64,000 nucleotides of DNA, from NCBI RefSeq assembly GCF_014653945.1, contig NZ_BNAU01000008.1, positions 186,001 to 250,000 of the forward strand, given 5' to 3'. Origin of the DNA: Amycolatopsis deserti (lineage in GTDB: Bacteria; Actinomycetota; Actinomycetes; Mycobacteriales; Pseudonocardiaceae). A program made the position numbers and the translations under genes. Positions 10,059 to 18,341 of the stretch are shown here, piece after piece (the stretch's first letter is position 1; each line of letters starts with the position of its first letter). A model generated the notes under the pieces. The model worked only from the letters and a program-made list of their open reading frames with translations, did no database searches and had not been told where the DNA came from.

Positions 10059-11408
10059 ATGGCCCTCAATGACGAGGAAACCACGACTCAGCTGTCCGCG
10101 GATATCGGCCCGTGGTACCGCGATGTCACGCCGGCGAACTGGCGCTCGTTGTTCGCCGCGTTTCTCGGCTGGGGTTTCGACGGCTACGAAACGTACGCGC
10201 TGACCGTCGTGTTGACACCGATGCTGAGCCAGCTCCTCGATCCCGGGCAGCGCGCGAATCTGCCGTTGTGGGGCGGAATCGCGGTGGGCGTCACGCTGCT
10301 GGGATGGGCGATCGGCGGGGTGATCGGCGGAATGGTCGCCGACCGTGTCGGGCGCAAGCGCGTCATGGTGTTCTCGATCGCGGCGTATTCGGCGTTCGCG
10401 GGCCTCACCGCGTTCTCCCAGAACCTGGAGATGCTGCTCGTTCTCCGGTTCCTGACCGGTCTTTCGCTGGGCAGCGAATGGGGGACCGGGACGGCGCTCA
10501 TCGCCGAAACGTGGCCGACCCGGGCGCGCTCGAAAGCCGCGGGAACCATGCAGGCCGGCTTCGGGTTCGGCGCGCTGCTCGCCTCCGCGGTGTGGCTCGT
10601 CCTGAGCGAGTTCGGCCCCGGGATGTGGCGGCTCGTCTTCGTCATCGGTGTCGTGCCGGCGTTGTTCACGTTGTACATCCGGCGGAACGTCACGGAGTCG
10701 GAGGTCTGGCAGCAAGCCGCTGGTCGCGATGTTCCGGAAAAGCGGCGGTCCACGCTCGGTCAGGTGTTCCGGGATCGGGTCAGCCGTCGCCGCGTGCTGC
10801 TCACGCTGGTGCTTTCGTTGTTCTCGATCGGCGCCTACTACACGGTGTCGACTTCCCTGCCGCTCTTCGTCAAGCAGCTTGCCGCAGGGCAAGGGCAGGC
10901 GGTGGTCAACCACCTGACCAGCCTGGCCGGAATCACCTACAACGTCGGATCGATCCTCGGGTACATCGCGGGCGGGTTCATCGCCGATGCCATCGGGCGC
11001 CGCAAGTACATCGCGCTGTTCCTGGTGGGCGCCGTGGCGACCACGGTAGTTCTCTACCTCTCGGCCGATTCGGTCACCACGGTCGTCTGGCTGGCCGGCG
11101 TGAACGGGTTCTTCACGCTGGGGATGTTCGCGGCCTTCGCGATCTACCTGCCTGAACTGTTCCGCTCCCGGGTCCGCGCGACGGCGATCAGCTTCGTGTT
11201 CAACTCCACGCGCCTGATCGCGGCGTTCGGTCCCATCGTGTTCGGCAACCTGGTGCTCGCTCTCGGTGGCGTCACGAAGGCGGCGGTCATCCTCGGGTCC
11301 TTGTACGCCGTCGGATTGGTCGTGTTGCCGTTCTTGCCGGAGACCCGGGCCGTTTCACTGGACGAGAGCCGTGTCAGTGGGAGTACATCTGCCGGCACAG
11401 CCGGATGA
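10059..11408 (+). CDS. MFS transporter (metabolite:H+ symporter-like)
   Basis: A 449-residue twelve-helix MFS protein. Helix 1 carries FLGWGFDGYETYALTVVL, motif A is GGMVADRVGRKRVMV, and the segment LTGLSLGSEWGTGTALIAE matches the sugar porter/AAHS/MHS group. ATG 10059 follows a GAGGAGA site. It is divergent from the PucR regulator across a 251-bp promoter region in which I see no gene or strong palindrome. Its end overlaps the converging lysR gene by 35 bp. It is probably a proton-coupled importer of an organic acid; substrate unknown. Confidence 0.82.
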   Translation: MALNDEETTTQLSADIGPWYRDVTPANWRSLFAAFLGWGFDGYETYALTVVLTPMLSQLLDPGQRANLPLWGGIAVGVTLLGWAIGGVIGGMVADRVGRKRVMVFSIAAYSAFAGLTAFSQNLEMLLVLRFLTGLSLGSEWGTGTALIAETWPTRARSKAAGTMQAGFGFGALLASAVWLVLSEFGPGMWRLVFVIGVVPALFTLYIRRNVTESEVWQQAAGRDVPEKRRSTLGQVFRDRVSRRRVLLTLVLSLFSIGAYYTVSTSLPLFVKQLAAGQGQAVVNHLTSLAGITYNVGSILGYIAGGFIADAIGRRKYIALFLVGAVATTVVLYLSADSVTTVVWLAGVNGFFTLGMFAAFAIYLPELFRSRVRATAISFVFNSTRLIAAFGPIVFGNLVLALGGVTKAAVILGSLYAVGLVVLPFLPETRAVSLDESRVSGSTSAGTAG

Positions 11409-12279
11409 ACTCCCGCGCCCGCCGGGTCGTGCGGGCGCCGCGCATCCAGGCCACCACGATGTCCAGCGGCTCCACCTCGTCCGTCAGCTCCAGAGGGACC
11501 GCGCGGGCTCCGGCGTACGTGGTCTCCTCCGGTGGGCGCTGGTTGAGCAGCGCGAAGCCCTGCCCGTGCGCCACCAAGGCCCGCACGGTCTCATACCCGG
11601 CACTGCGGTGGCGGATGTGCGGCTCCACGCCCGCTTCGCGCAGGATCGACTGCAGGTACTCCCGGCTGTTGGGCAGGTCGAGCAGCACCATGGGCTCTCC
11701 GGCGAGCTGCGCCAGCGACACCGTGCCGCTCTGCGCCAGCGGGTGGTCGGGGCCGACCAGGGCGTACGGCGGCGCGGTGTCCACCACGACGTGGTCGATG
11801 TCGTCGTCGAGGTCGTAGCCGTACAGCAGCGCGACCTCGTACTCCCCGCCGCGCAGCGCGGCCTTGATCGCGGAGTGCTCGCCCTCCCGGACGGACACCA
11901 CCACCCGCGGGTGCCGGTGCTCGAACTCGGCCAGCAGTCGCGGCAGGCGGAACGGCGCGAGCGTGGCGAAACAGCCGACCGTCAGCGTGCCCACCAGCTC
12001 CGTGCCCGCCTGCCGCGCCGCCTCGACGAGTTCGGCGCCGTGGGCCAGGAAGTCGAGCACCCGCCGGTGGAACGCCTGCCCCGCGGTGGTCAGGCTCAGC
12101 CCACGCGCGTGGTGACGCAGCAGCAGCTGCACGCCCAGCTCCCGTTCGAGCTGGGCGACCGCGGTGGACACCGCCGACTGCGACACCATCAGCTCGCGCG
12201 AGGCGGCGGTCATGCTCAGGTGCCGGGCCGCCGCCTCGAAGTACCGCAGCTGCACCAGGGTGAAGGACGGCTCGCTCAT
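11374..12279 (-). CDS. LysR family transcriptional regulator
   Basis: A 301-residue LysR-type regulator. The winged helix-turn-helix spans residues 8-66 (LRYFEAAARHLSMTAASREL, then SQSAVSTAVAQLERELG), followed by a periplasmic-binding-like effector domain (about 90-300) of usual size. It starts 18 bp after the amidohydrolase stop on the same strand, so it is probably the last gene of the copper amine oxidase operon, an unusual location for a LysR gene. It may control that operon or the converging MFS gene. The effector is unknown. Confidence 0.88.
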   Translation of the reverse strand: MSEPSFTLVQLRYFEAAARHLSMTAASRELMVSQSAVSTAVAQLERELGVQLLLRHHARGLSLTTAGQAFHRRVLDFLAHGAELVEAARQAGTELVGTLTVGCFATLAPFRLPRLLAEFEHRHPRVVVSVREGEHSAIKAALRGGEYEVALLYGYDLDDDIDHVVVDTAPPYALVGPDHPLAQSGTVSLAQLAGEPMVLLDLPNSREYLQSILREAGVEPHIRHRSAGYETVRALVAHGQGFALLNQRPPEETTYAGARAVPLELTDEVEPLDIVVAWMRGARTTRRAREFIRLCRQMYSH

Positions 12280-12297
12280 CTCAGCTCCTCCCGATGC

Positions 12298-13953
12298 TCA
12301 GACATCGCGATGCACCTCCTCGCCCCCCACGAGCGTGAGCACCGTCTTCGCCGCGCTGACCTGCTCGCCGGACAGGATCGGCCGGTCCAGCAGCGCGAGG
12401 TCGGCGAGCCTGCCCGGCGCGATCACCCCGGTCTCGTGCTCCGCGTGGTTGGCGTAGGCCGAGCCCGCCGTGTAGGCATCGAGCGCCACCCGCAGGTCGA
12501 GGGCCTGCACCGGTTCGAGCGGTTCGGACAGCACGCCCTCGCCGACCGCGTGCGGGTCCTCGGGCGGGCCGAGCCGGGTGGCGGCCGTGTAGATCGCCCA
12601 CAGCGGGTTCGGGTCGGTGACCGGCCAGTCGCTGCCCATCGCCAGCCGCGCCCCGGCGCGGTGCAGCGCCCCGAACGGGAAGTGGTGCGGCTCCCGGTGC
12701 GGGCCGAGCAACGGCAGCTTGCGCTCGACGATCTCCCAGTCCCGCCGCGCCCACAGCGCCTGGATGTTGGCGATGACACCGAGTTCGGCGAACCGCGGCA
12801 CGTCGTCGGGGGAGACCACGTCCACGTGCGCGATCTGGTGCCGGTTGTCGTGCCCGGGGCCGGCGTCCCGGGCGGCTTCGAGCGCGTCCAGGCATTCCCG
12901 GACGGCCCGGTCGCCGACCGCGTGCAGGTGGATCTGGAACCGGCGCCGGTCCAGCTCCACGCAGATCCGCTTCAGCTGCTCCGGATCGATGAACGACAGG
13001 CCGGATTCCGTGCCGTGGGAGAAGTTCCCCGCGTACGGCTCGAGCATCGCGCCCGTGCAGTTCTCGCACACGCCGTCCTGCATGATCTTCACCGTCGTGG
13101 CGCGGAACCGGCCGACGGTGCCGGCCGCCCGGCGTTCCTCCAGCGAGCCGAGCTGGCCGAGACCGTCCTCCACCGACCACCACAGCGCGCCGACGACCCG
13201 TGCGGTCAGCCGGCCGTCGCCCGCGAGCCTCAGGTAGGTCGGCAGCGGGTCCGGCAGTCCCCACAGCGAACCGACGCACGCGTCCTGCCAGCCGGTGACG
13301 CCCACCGAATGCAGGTGCCGCTGGGCGGCCAGCAGCGCCGCCTCGGCGAATTCCTCGGTGACGGGCGGCAGCAGGGACGTGATCAGGTCACCCGCGCGTT
13401 CCACGAGCACCCCGGTCGCGCGCCCGTCCGCATCCCGGTTGATCCGGCCGTTGGGCGGGTCGGGGGTCTCCGCGCCGATCCCGGCGCGGTCCAGCGCGCG
13501 GCTGTTGGCCCACACGCCGTGCCCGTCGTGGCTGACGAACACGGCCGGCCGGTCCGGCAGGATCTCGTCGAGGAAGTCGCGGTGCGGCAGCCCGCCCGGG
13601 AAGGTGTCACCGAACCAGCCGTTGCCGCTGATCCACTCGAGCTCGGGGTGGTCGTCGGCGTAGGCCCGGATCGCCGCCCGGTACCGCTCGGGCGAGTGCG
13701 GCAGCCGGGACAGGTCGCAGGTCAGCAGCTGGACGCCGGCGGCCAGCGGGTGGACGTGCGCGTCGGTGAACCCGGGCAGCAGCGTCGCGCCGCGGGCGTC
13801 GATGATCTCGGTGCCCGGACCGGCCAGCTCGTCCAGTGGCTCGCGGCCGACCGCCTGGATGCGCCCGCCGCCGATCGCCACCGAGGTGGCGCCCGGTTCG
13901 GCCGAGAACACCTCGGCGTTGACGATGATCAGATCGGGGTGGCTAGTGGTCAC
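12298..13953 (-). CDS. amidohydrolase family protein (YtcJ/amidohydrolase_3 type)
   Basis: A 551-residue metal-dependent hydrolase. Metal-binding motifs are visible in order: DAHVHP (near residue 65), HLHAVGDRAV (near 345), IAHVDVV (near 380) and GSDWPV (near 450). The C terminus has the TxGSAYANHAE and IAPGRLADL segments typical of YtcJ-like deacylases. Such enzymes hydrolyse N-acyl or N-formyl groups or cyclic amides; the substrate is not defined. Its start overlaps the end of the copper amine oxidase gene by 11 bp, so the two are translationally linked. A role in releasing or processing an amine substrate is a reasonable inference. Confidence 0.85.
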   Translation of the reverse strand: MTTSHPDLIIVNAEVFSAEPGATSVAIGGGRIQAVGREPLDELAGPGTEIIDARGATLLPGFTDAHVHPLAAGVQLLTCDLSRLPHSPERYRAAIRAYADDHPELEWISGNGWFGDTFPGGLPHRDFLDEILPDRPAVFVSHDGHGVWANSRALDRAGIGAETPDPPNGRINRDADGRATGVLVERAGDLITSLLPPVTEEFAEAALLAAQRHLHSVGVTGWQDACVGSLWGLPDPLPTYLRLAGDGRLTARVVGALWWSVEDGLGQLGSLEERRAAGTVGRFRATTVKIMQDGVCENCTGAMLEPYAGNFSHGTESGLSFIDPEQLKRICVELDRRRFQIHLHAVGDRAVRECLDALEAARDAGPGHDNRHQIAHVDVVSPDDVPRFAELGVIANIQALWARRDWEIVERKLPLLGPHREPHHFPFGALHRAGARLAMGSDWPVTDPNPLWAIYTAATRLGPPEDPHAVGEGVLSEPLEPVQALDLRVALDAYTAGSAYANHAEHETGVIAPGRLADLALLDRPILSGEQVSAAKTVLTLVGGEEVHRDV

Positions 13954-15892
13954 GGTGTGGTCCCGTCACTGGGTGGCAGCAGGAGGCGTGGCGCGGCTGC
14001 GGCGCGGGCGTGTCGAGTGCCGGGTTGGTGTCGAAGAAGCCGGTCGGCTTGAGCACGAAACCGGTGTGGTCCACCGGCATGATGGGCCAGTCCTCGGTGC
14101 GCGGGTAGTGGGTGAGTCCGAAGGTGTGCCACACCACGACGTCCGCGCCGTCGAGGTCGCGGTCGGCGCGGACCCAGGTGTCGATCCCGGTCCGTCCGTC
14201 GTTGCGGTTCACGTACTCGCCGGAGGGGAACCGCTCGTTCTCGTCGTAGGCGGTGACCCACAGGTGCTTGCGGGTGAACGCCGCCCGGCGCGCGATGGAC
14301 GACCGGTCGTCGGCCAGCAACGTCGGCAGCCCCTCCGGCTGCAGCGTGTAGGCGACCGGCCGGCCGAGCGCGTTGACCCGTTCGGTGTTGCTGATCCGCC
14401 ACACGCGGCCCCGGTTGCCGTCGGCCAGCCGCGCGGCCTCGGACTCCTTGGCCAGGCGCGTGATCTTGCGGGTGAACCCGTTGCCGTACGGATTGGACGG
14501 TCCCATCGGGACGCGCTGGACGTCGATCTCGTCCACGGCGTTGGCGAGCCCGTCGACCATCATGTCCAGCCGGGCGGAGAACAGGTGCTGGTGGTAGGGC
14601 GCCCCCACGCCGGGCGCGATCTCGCTCGCCCACGGGTACTCGGCGCCGTCCGGGCCGTCGCCGGGGTAGGCGGAGGCGAACACGATGCCGGTGGCCTTGC
14701 ACTCCAGCTCGATCGTGCCGTCGAGGTAGAAGTACCAGTAGAAGCCGTAGTCGTAGTTGCCGACGGTGACGAAGAACGACACGACCATCCGGCGCTGGCG
14801 GCGGGTGGAGACGCTGCCGTTGTAGCCGTCGGTGTGCTTCCACAGCACGCCGGCGTCCTCCTCGTGCATGCAGATCGCGTTGCGGATCGTGCGCGGGTGG
14901 CCGTCGTCGTCGTGCAGCGTGGCGTCCAGGTAGTGGATCTCGCCCAGGCAGTCGCAGCCCAGCGTCAGCGAGTTGGCCTCCTTGCCCAGCGAGTACTCAC
15001 CGGCGTCGAAGTAGTTCTGCCAGAACCGCACCGGGCCGGGGTCGCCGTAGGGTACGACCATCTCCGCGACCGAGGCCCGGTAGATGATCGGCCGCACGCG
15101 GTCGCCGTCGGCGAAGCCGATCTGGTGCAGCGTCAGGCCCTCCACCGCGTTGAAGCCGACGCGGAACTGCCACTTCTCCCACGTCACGACGTCACCGTCG
15201 ACGGTGAAGCTGGGCCCCTCGGGCTGGGTGATCTCGATCGGCTTCTGCGTGGTCCGCGGCGGCCGGGCCGGGTCGTCCAGGTGGTAGTCGTAGGCGGTCA
15301 CCGGGATCTCGGCCGGGCCCTCGTCGATGAGGTCGTGCACGCGGCGGGCGATCAGGTCGACGTAGGCCACGACCCCGTCGACCGGGTGCGCCCAGATGTT
15401 GTCGTCCTCGTTCAGTTGCAGGAAGGCCAGGCAGCGCACCAGGCGCAGGCCCTCCTCCCCGGGGATGTCGAAGCAGCCGGCGCTCAGGGCGGACACCCGG
15501 ACCGAGCGCGGTTCGGTGATGCCGCGCCGGCGCATGGCCGCGTTCCACGCCTCGTCCTTCCAGAGGATCTCCTCGACCAGGTCGAACTCCTCGTGCAGGA
15601 TCGGCGGCTGCCCCTCGGCGACCACGTCGACCACTCGGTCGGCCAGCACGCGCCCCGCGGTCACCGAGGCCAGCACCTCGCGCACCTCGCCGGTGCGGCG
15701 GTCGAGCAGGAGCGACCGGACCCGCCGGTCCAGCGCCTGGCCCGGCGCCCACGCCAGCACCTCCGCCTTCGCCGGCTCGTGCAGCGACACCAGGGCGAAG
15801 CGGGTGTCGGCGGTGGCGATCCCGGCGTCGTGGAGCAGCTCGCGGTTGCGGGCGACCTCATCGGCCGTCAGGCGGGCGAGGGGGTGGTTCAT
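13943..15892 (-). CDS. copper amine oxidase (TPQ, primary-amine oxidase)
   Basis: A 649-residue topaquinone enzyme. The TPQ precursor is Tyr380 in VGNYDYGF, the catalytic base is Asp296 in YFDAGEYSLG, the first two copper ligands are in YHQHLF and the third in WHTFGLTHYPR. Length and spacing are almost the same as in Arthrobacter phenylethylamine oxidase, which supports oxidation of aromatic monoamines such as phenylethylamine or tyramine to aldehyde, ammonia and peroxide. ATG 15892 has a GGGAG site; the upstream extension is not conserved. A strong palindrome lies 14 bp upstream. A divergent TetR regulator, an aldehyde dehydrogenase and a permease complete an amine-use locus. Confidence 0.95.
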   Translation of the reverse strand: MNHPLARLTADEVARNRELLHDAGIATADTRFALVSLHEPAKAEVLAWAPGQALDRRVRSLLLDRRTGEVREVLASVTAGRVLADRVVDVVAEGQPPILHEEFDLVEEILWKDEAWNAAMRRRGITEPRSVRVSALSAGCFDIPGEEGLRLVRCLAFLQLNEDDNIWAHPVDGVVAYVDLIARRVHDLIDEGPAEIPVTAYDYHLDDPARPPRTTQKPIEITQPEGPSFTVDGDVVTWEKWQFRVGFNAVEGLTLHQIGFADGDRVRPIIYRASVAEMVVPYGDPGPVRFWQNYFDAGEYSLGKEANSLTLGCDCLGEIHYLDATLHDDDGHPRTIRNAICMHEEDAGVLWKHTDGYNGSVSTRRQRRMVVSFFVTVGNYDYGFYWYFYLDGTIELECKATGIVFASAYPGDGPDGAEYPWASEIAPGVGAPYHQHLFSARLDMMVDGLANAVDEIDVQRVPMGPSNPYGNGFTRKITRLAKESEAARLADGNRGRVWRISNTERVNALGRPVAYTLQPEGLPTLLADDRSSIARRAAFTRKHLWVTAYDENERFPSGEYVNRNDGRTGIDTWVRADRDLDGADVVVWHTFGLTHYPRTEDWPIMPVDHTGFVLKPTGFFDTNPALDTPAPQPRHASCCHPVTGPHRDH

Positions 15893-15905
15893 GTGCGTCT
15901 CCCGT

Positions 15906-15931
15906 ATTCTTTGCGACGTAGCGCAAAGAAT
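15906..15931. promoter_or_regulatory. 26-bp palindromic operator upstream of the copper amine oxidase
   Basis: Perfect 10-bp arms ATTCTTTGCG (15906-15915) and CGCAAAGAAT (15922-15931) flank a 6-nt centre. The site begins 14 bp upstream of the amine oxidase start and about 95 bp upstream of the divergent tetR start. It fits a TetR-type operator; the neighbouring regulator at 16026 is the obvious candidate binder (inference). Confidence 0.75.
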
Positions 15932-16025
15932 GAACGCTGGGTGGCCGCTGTGCAAGACTTGCGGCCGGGAACTTCACCGAGAGGCGGCTTGAGTTTTTTG
16001 ATGCAGACCATCAAGAATTCAGATC

Positions 16026-16643
16026 GTGGCACGACCTAAGGACCAGACGCGGCGGCGCGACGAGATCGTGGCCGCGGCCGGCCGCGCCATCCTGCGGCGG
16101 GGCCTGACCGGACTGCGGGTGCGGGACGTGGCCGAGGAGGCCGGTTTGTCGGCCGGGCTGGTCAGCTACTACTACCGTGACCTCGACGAGCTGCTGCTGG
16201 AGGTGCACCAGGACGCGGTCGACCGGTTCTACTGGGGACGCGCGGAGGCGGCGGACAGCGAGACCGATCCGCGCCGCCGTCTCGTGCGGATCGTGGAAGC
16301 CGGACTGCCCGCCGACGAGGACGATCCGGTGTGCCGGGTGCTGTACGAGACGCACGTGCACGCCTCGCGCAGCCGGACGCACGCCGCGCTGATGACGGCG
16401 TTGTGGGACCGCGAGGTGTCGCTGTACTCCGCCGCGCTCGCACACGGCCGCGACGCCGGGGTGTTCCGGCTGCGCGGCCCGGTCGCCGACGTGGCCGCCA
16501 ACGCCGTCGCCCTCGAGGACGCCTACGGGCTGCACGTCGTGGGCCGGAATTCGAGCGTGTCGGTGCCCCGGGCGCGGGCGCTGGTGCTGCGCTACCTGGA
16601 GACCGAAACCGGTTGCGAGCTCACCGGCGGCGGTCAGGCGTAG
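16026..16643 (+). CDS. TetR family transcriptional regulator
   Basis: A 205-residue TetR protein. The helix-turn-helix occupies residues 10-55 (AAGRAILRRGLTGLRVRDVA, then GLSAGLVSYYYRDLDELL), followed by a helical ligand domain. The start is GTG 16026 without a strong ribosome site. It is divergent from the copper amine oxidase gene with a 26-bp palindrome between them. It converges with the aldehyde dehydrogenase gene, overlapping it by 10 bp. A smaller dyad, TTGATG-N5-CATCAA (15998-16014), lies just upstream of the start and may be autoregulatory. Likely a repressor of the amine oxidase genes responding to an amine or aldehyde. Confidence 0.85.
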   Translation: MARPKDQTRRRDEIVAAAGRAILRRGLTGLRVRDVAEEAGLSAGLVSYYYRDLDELLLEVHQDAVDRFYWGRAEAADSETDPRRRLVRIVEAGLPADEDDPVCRVLYETHVHASRSRTHAALMTALWDREVSLYSAALAHGRDAGVFRLRGPVADVAANAVALEDAYGLHVVGRNSSVSVPRARALVLRYLETETGCELTGGGQA

Positions 16644-18094
16644 GCGGTCCAGACGGTCTTCAGCCCGGTGTACTTGTCGAAGGAGTGCAGCGACAGGTCC
16701 CGGCCGAAGCCGGACTGCTTGAAACCGCCGAACGGGGTGGCCGTGCTCAGCGCGTCGACGGTGTTGACCGACACCGTGCCGGCGTGGATGGCCTCGGACA
16801 CCCGGTGCGCCCGGGCGAGGTCGCGGGTCCACACCGACGCGGCGAGCCCGAACGGGGTCGCGTTCGCCAGGCGGACCGCCTCGGCCTCGGACTCGAACGT
16901 CAGCGCCGCCAGCACCGGGCCGAAGAGCTCCTCGGCCACCAGCGGGTCCTCCGGCCGCAGCCCGGAGACCACCGCCGGGTCCAGGAACGCGCCGCGGCGG
17001 GACCCTCCGATGTGGACTTCTCCACCGCTCTCGGCGACCGCCTGCTGGACGCGGATCGCGGCGGCTTCGTCGACCATCGGCCCGAGTTTCGTGGCCGGGT
17101 CCAGCGGGTCGCCGGGAACCCACTCCCGGACCTTGGCGACGAGCCGGCCGAGGAACTCCGCGGCGACGGACCGCTGGACGAGCAGCCGGGTGGTCGCCGA
17201 GCAGACCTGGCCGGAGTTGGCGCAGAACCCGAACGCGACCAGGCCGGCCGCGGCATCCAGATCGGCGTCGTCGAACACGACCACCGGGCTCTTGCCGCCG
17301 CATTCCAGCCAGACCTGCTTGAGGTTGGATTCCCCGGCGTAGCGCAGGAAGAGCCCGCCCACCGGCGTCGAGCCGGTGAACGCGAGGACGTCGACGTCGG
17401 GGTGCCTGCCCAGCGCCTGCCCGGCCGTCTCGCCGAGGCCGGGCACGACGTTGAGCACCCCGTCCGGGATGCCCGCTTCGGCCGCCAGCTCGGCCAGCCG
17501 CAGCGCGGACAGCGGGGACTGCTCGGCGGGCTTGAGCACCACGCTGTTGCCCGCGGCCAGCGCCGGCGCCAGCTTCCAGCCGGCGATGTCGAGCGGGAAG
17601 TTCCACGGCACGACGGCGCCGACGACACCCAGCGGCACGCGGCGGACGACCGCGAAGTTGCCCGGGGGAGCAGGCGCGACCTCGTCGTAGAGCTTGTCGA
17701 TGGCCTCGGCGTACCAGGCGAAGCAGTCCGCGGTGGCGGGCACGTCCATTCCGGACGTGTCGGCGATCGGCCGGCCGACGTCGACCGTGTCGCACAACGC
17801 CAGTTCGTCGGCGTTGTCCCGGATCAGCCCGGCGAGGGCGAGCAGCCGCCGCTTCCGCTCGGCGACCGCGAGCCGCGACCACCGGCCATCCTCGAACGCC
17901 CGCCGCGCCGCGGCGACGGCGAGGTCGATCTCGTCGGCGTCGCACGCGGCGACCTCGGCGACGACCTGGCCGGTCGCGGGATTGGTGTCGGCGAGGGTCT
18001 TCCCGGACTTCGCCTCGACCCAGTCGCCGTCGACGAAGGCCGCGGTCCGCGGCCGCAGCCGGCCCGCCGCACGCACCCAGTCGACATGGTTCAT
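16634..18094 (-). CDS. NAD+-dependent aldehyde dehydrogenase (amine-catabolic type)
   Basis: A 486-residue ALDH-superfamily enzyme. It has the NFPLDIAGWK oxyanion asparagine, LKPAEQSP cofactor lysine, general base Glu in WLECGGKSP and catalytic Cys in NSGQVCSAT, with the FGGFKQSGFGRD signature near the end. ATG 18094 is chosen because the MNHVDWVRAAG start has an AAAGGTG site and the upstream extension is not family-like. The protein resembles gamma-glutamyl-gamma-aminobutyraldehyde and phenylacetaldehyde dehydrogenases. It would oxidise the aldehyde produced by the copper amine oxidase. It is divergent from the NCS1 permease across a promoter region with two near-identical palindromes. Confidence 0.9.
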   Translation of the reverse strand: MNHVDWVRAAGRLRPRTAAFVDGDWVEAKSGKTLADTNPATGQVVAEVAACDADEIDLAVAAARRAFEDGRWSRLAVAERKRRLLALAGLIRDNADELALCDTVDVGRPIADTSGMDVPATADCFAWYAEAIDKLYDEVAPAPPGNFAVVRRVPLGVVGAVVPWNFPLDIAGWKLAPALAAGNSVVLKPAEQSPLSALRLAELAAEAGIPDGVLNVVPGLGETAGQALGRHPDVDVLAFTGSTPVGGLFLRYAGESNLKQVWLECGGKSPVVVFDDADLDAAAGLVAFGFCANSGQVCSATTRLLVQRSVAAEFLGRLVAKVREWVPGDPLDPATKLGPMVDEAAAIRVQQAVAESGGEVHIGGSRRGAFLDPAVVSGLRPEDPLVAEELFGPVLAALTFESEAEAVRLANATPFGLAASVWTRDLARAHRVSEAIHAGTVSVNTVDALSTATPFGGFKQSGFGRDLSLHSFDKYTGLKTVWTAYA

Positions 18095-18173
18095 CACGAG
18101 GACACCTTTCGTCGGAGCTGCGACTACTATCGCCACCGGCGGGAGGCCGGGAAAGCGGAGGTTTCCGGCGGTG

Positions 18174-18220
18174 TGCATCGGAAACACCGATGCAGGCTCT
18201 GCATCTGATCACCAGATGCA
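18174..18220. promoter_or_regulatory. two tandem 21-bp palindromic operators
   Basis: Site 1 is TGCATCGG-N5-CCGATGCA (18174-18194) and site 2 is TGCATCTG-N5-CAGATGCA (18200-18220). Both have perfect 8-bp arms and 5-bp spacers, and their centres are 26 bp apart. They lie in the divergent promoter between the aldehyde dehydrogenase and the NCS1 permease, followed by an AT-rich stretch (18221-18245). The binding regulator is not known. Confidence 0.75.
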
Positions 18221-18341
18221 GAAAGTCATTTAATTCGATTTTACAGAAGCCAGGGTGCGATCTAGCGTTTCCGCAACGGCAGGCTGTGCGACGGCCGATT
18301 TTCCGGGCAACGGTGCCCGAATTCGCCAGGGAAGGCTGGAA

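Noticed and set aside
11266..14052. 928-residue plus-strand open frame opposite LysR and the amidohydrolase
   Set aside because: Its composition is low-complexity antisense of the real genes, and no domain motif appears.
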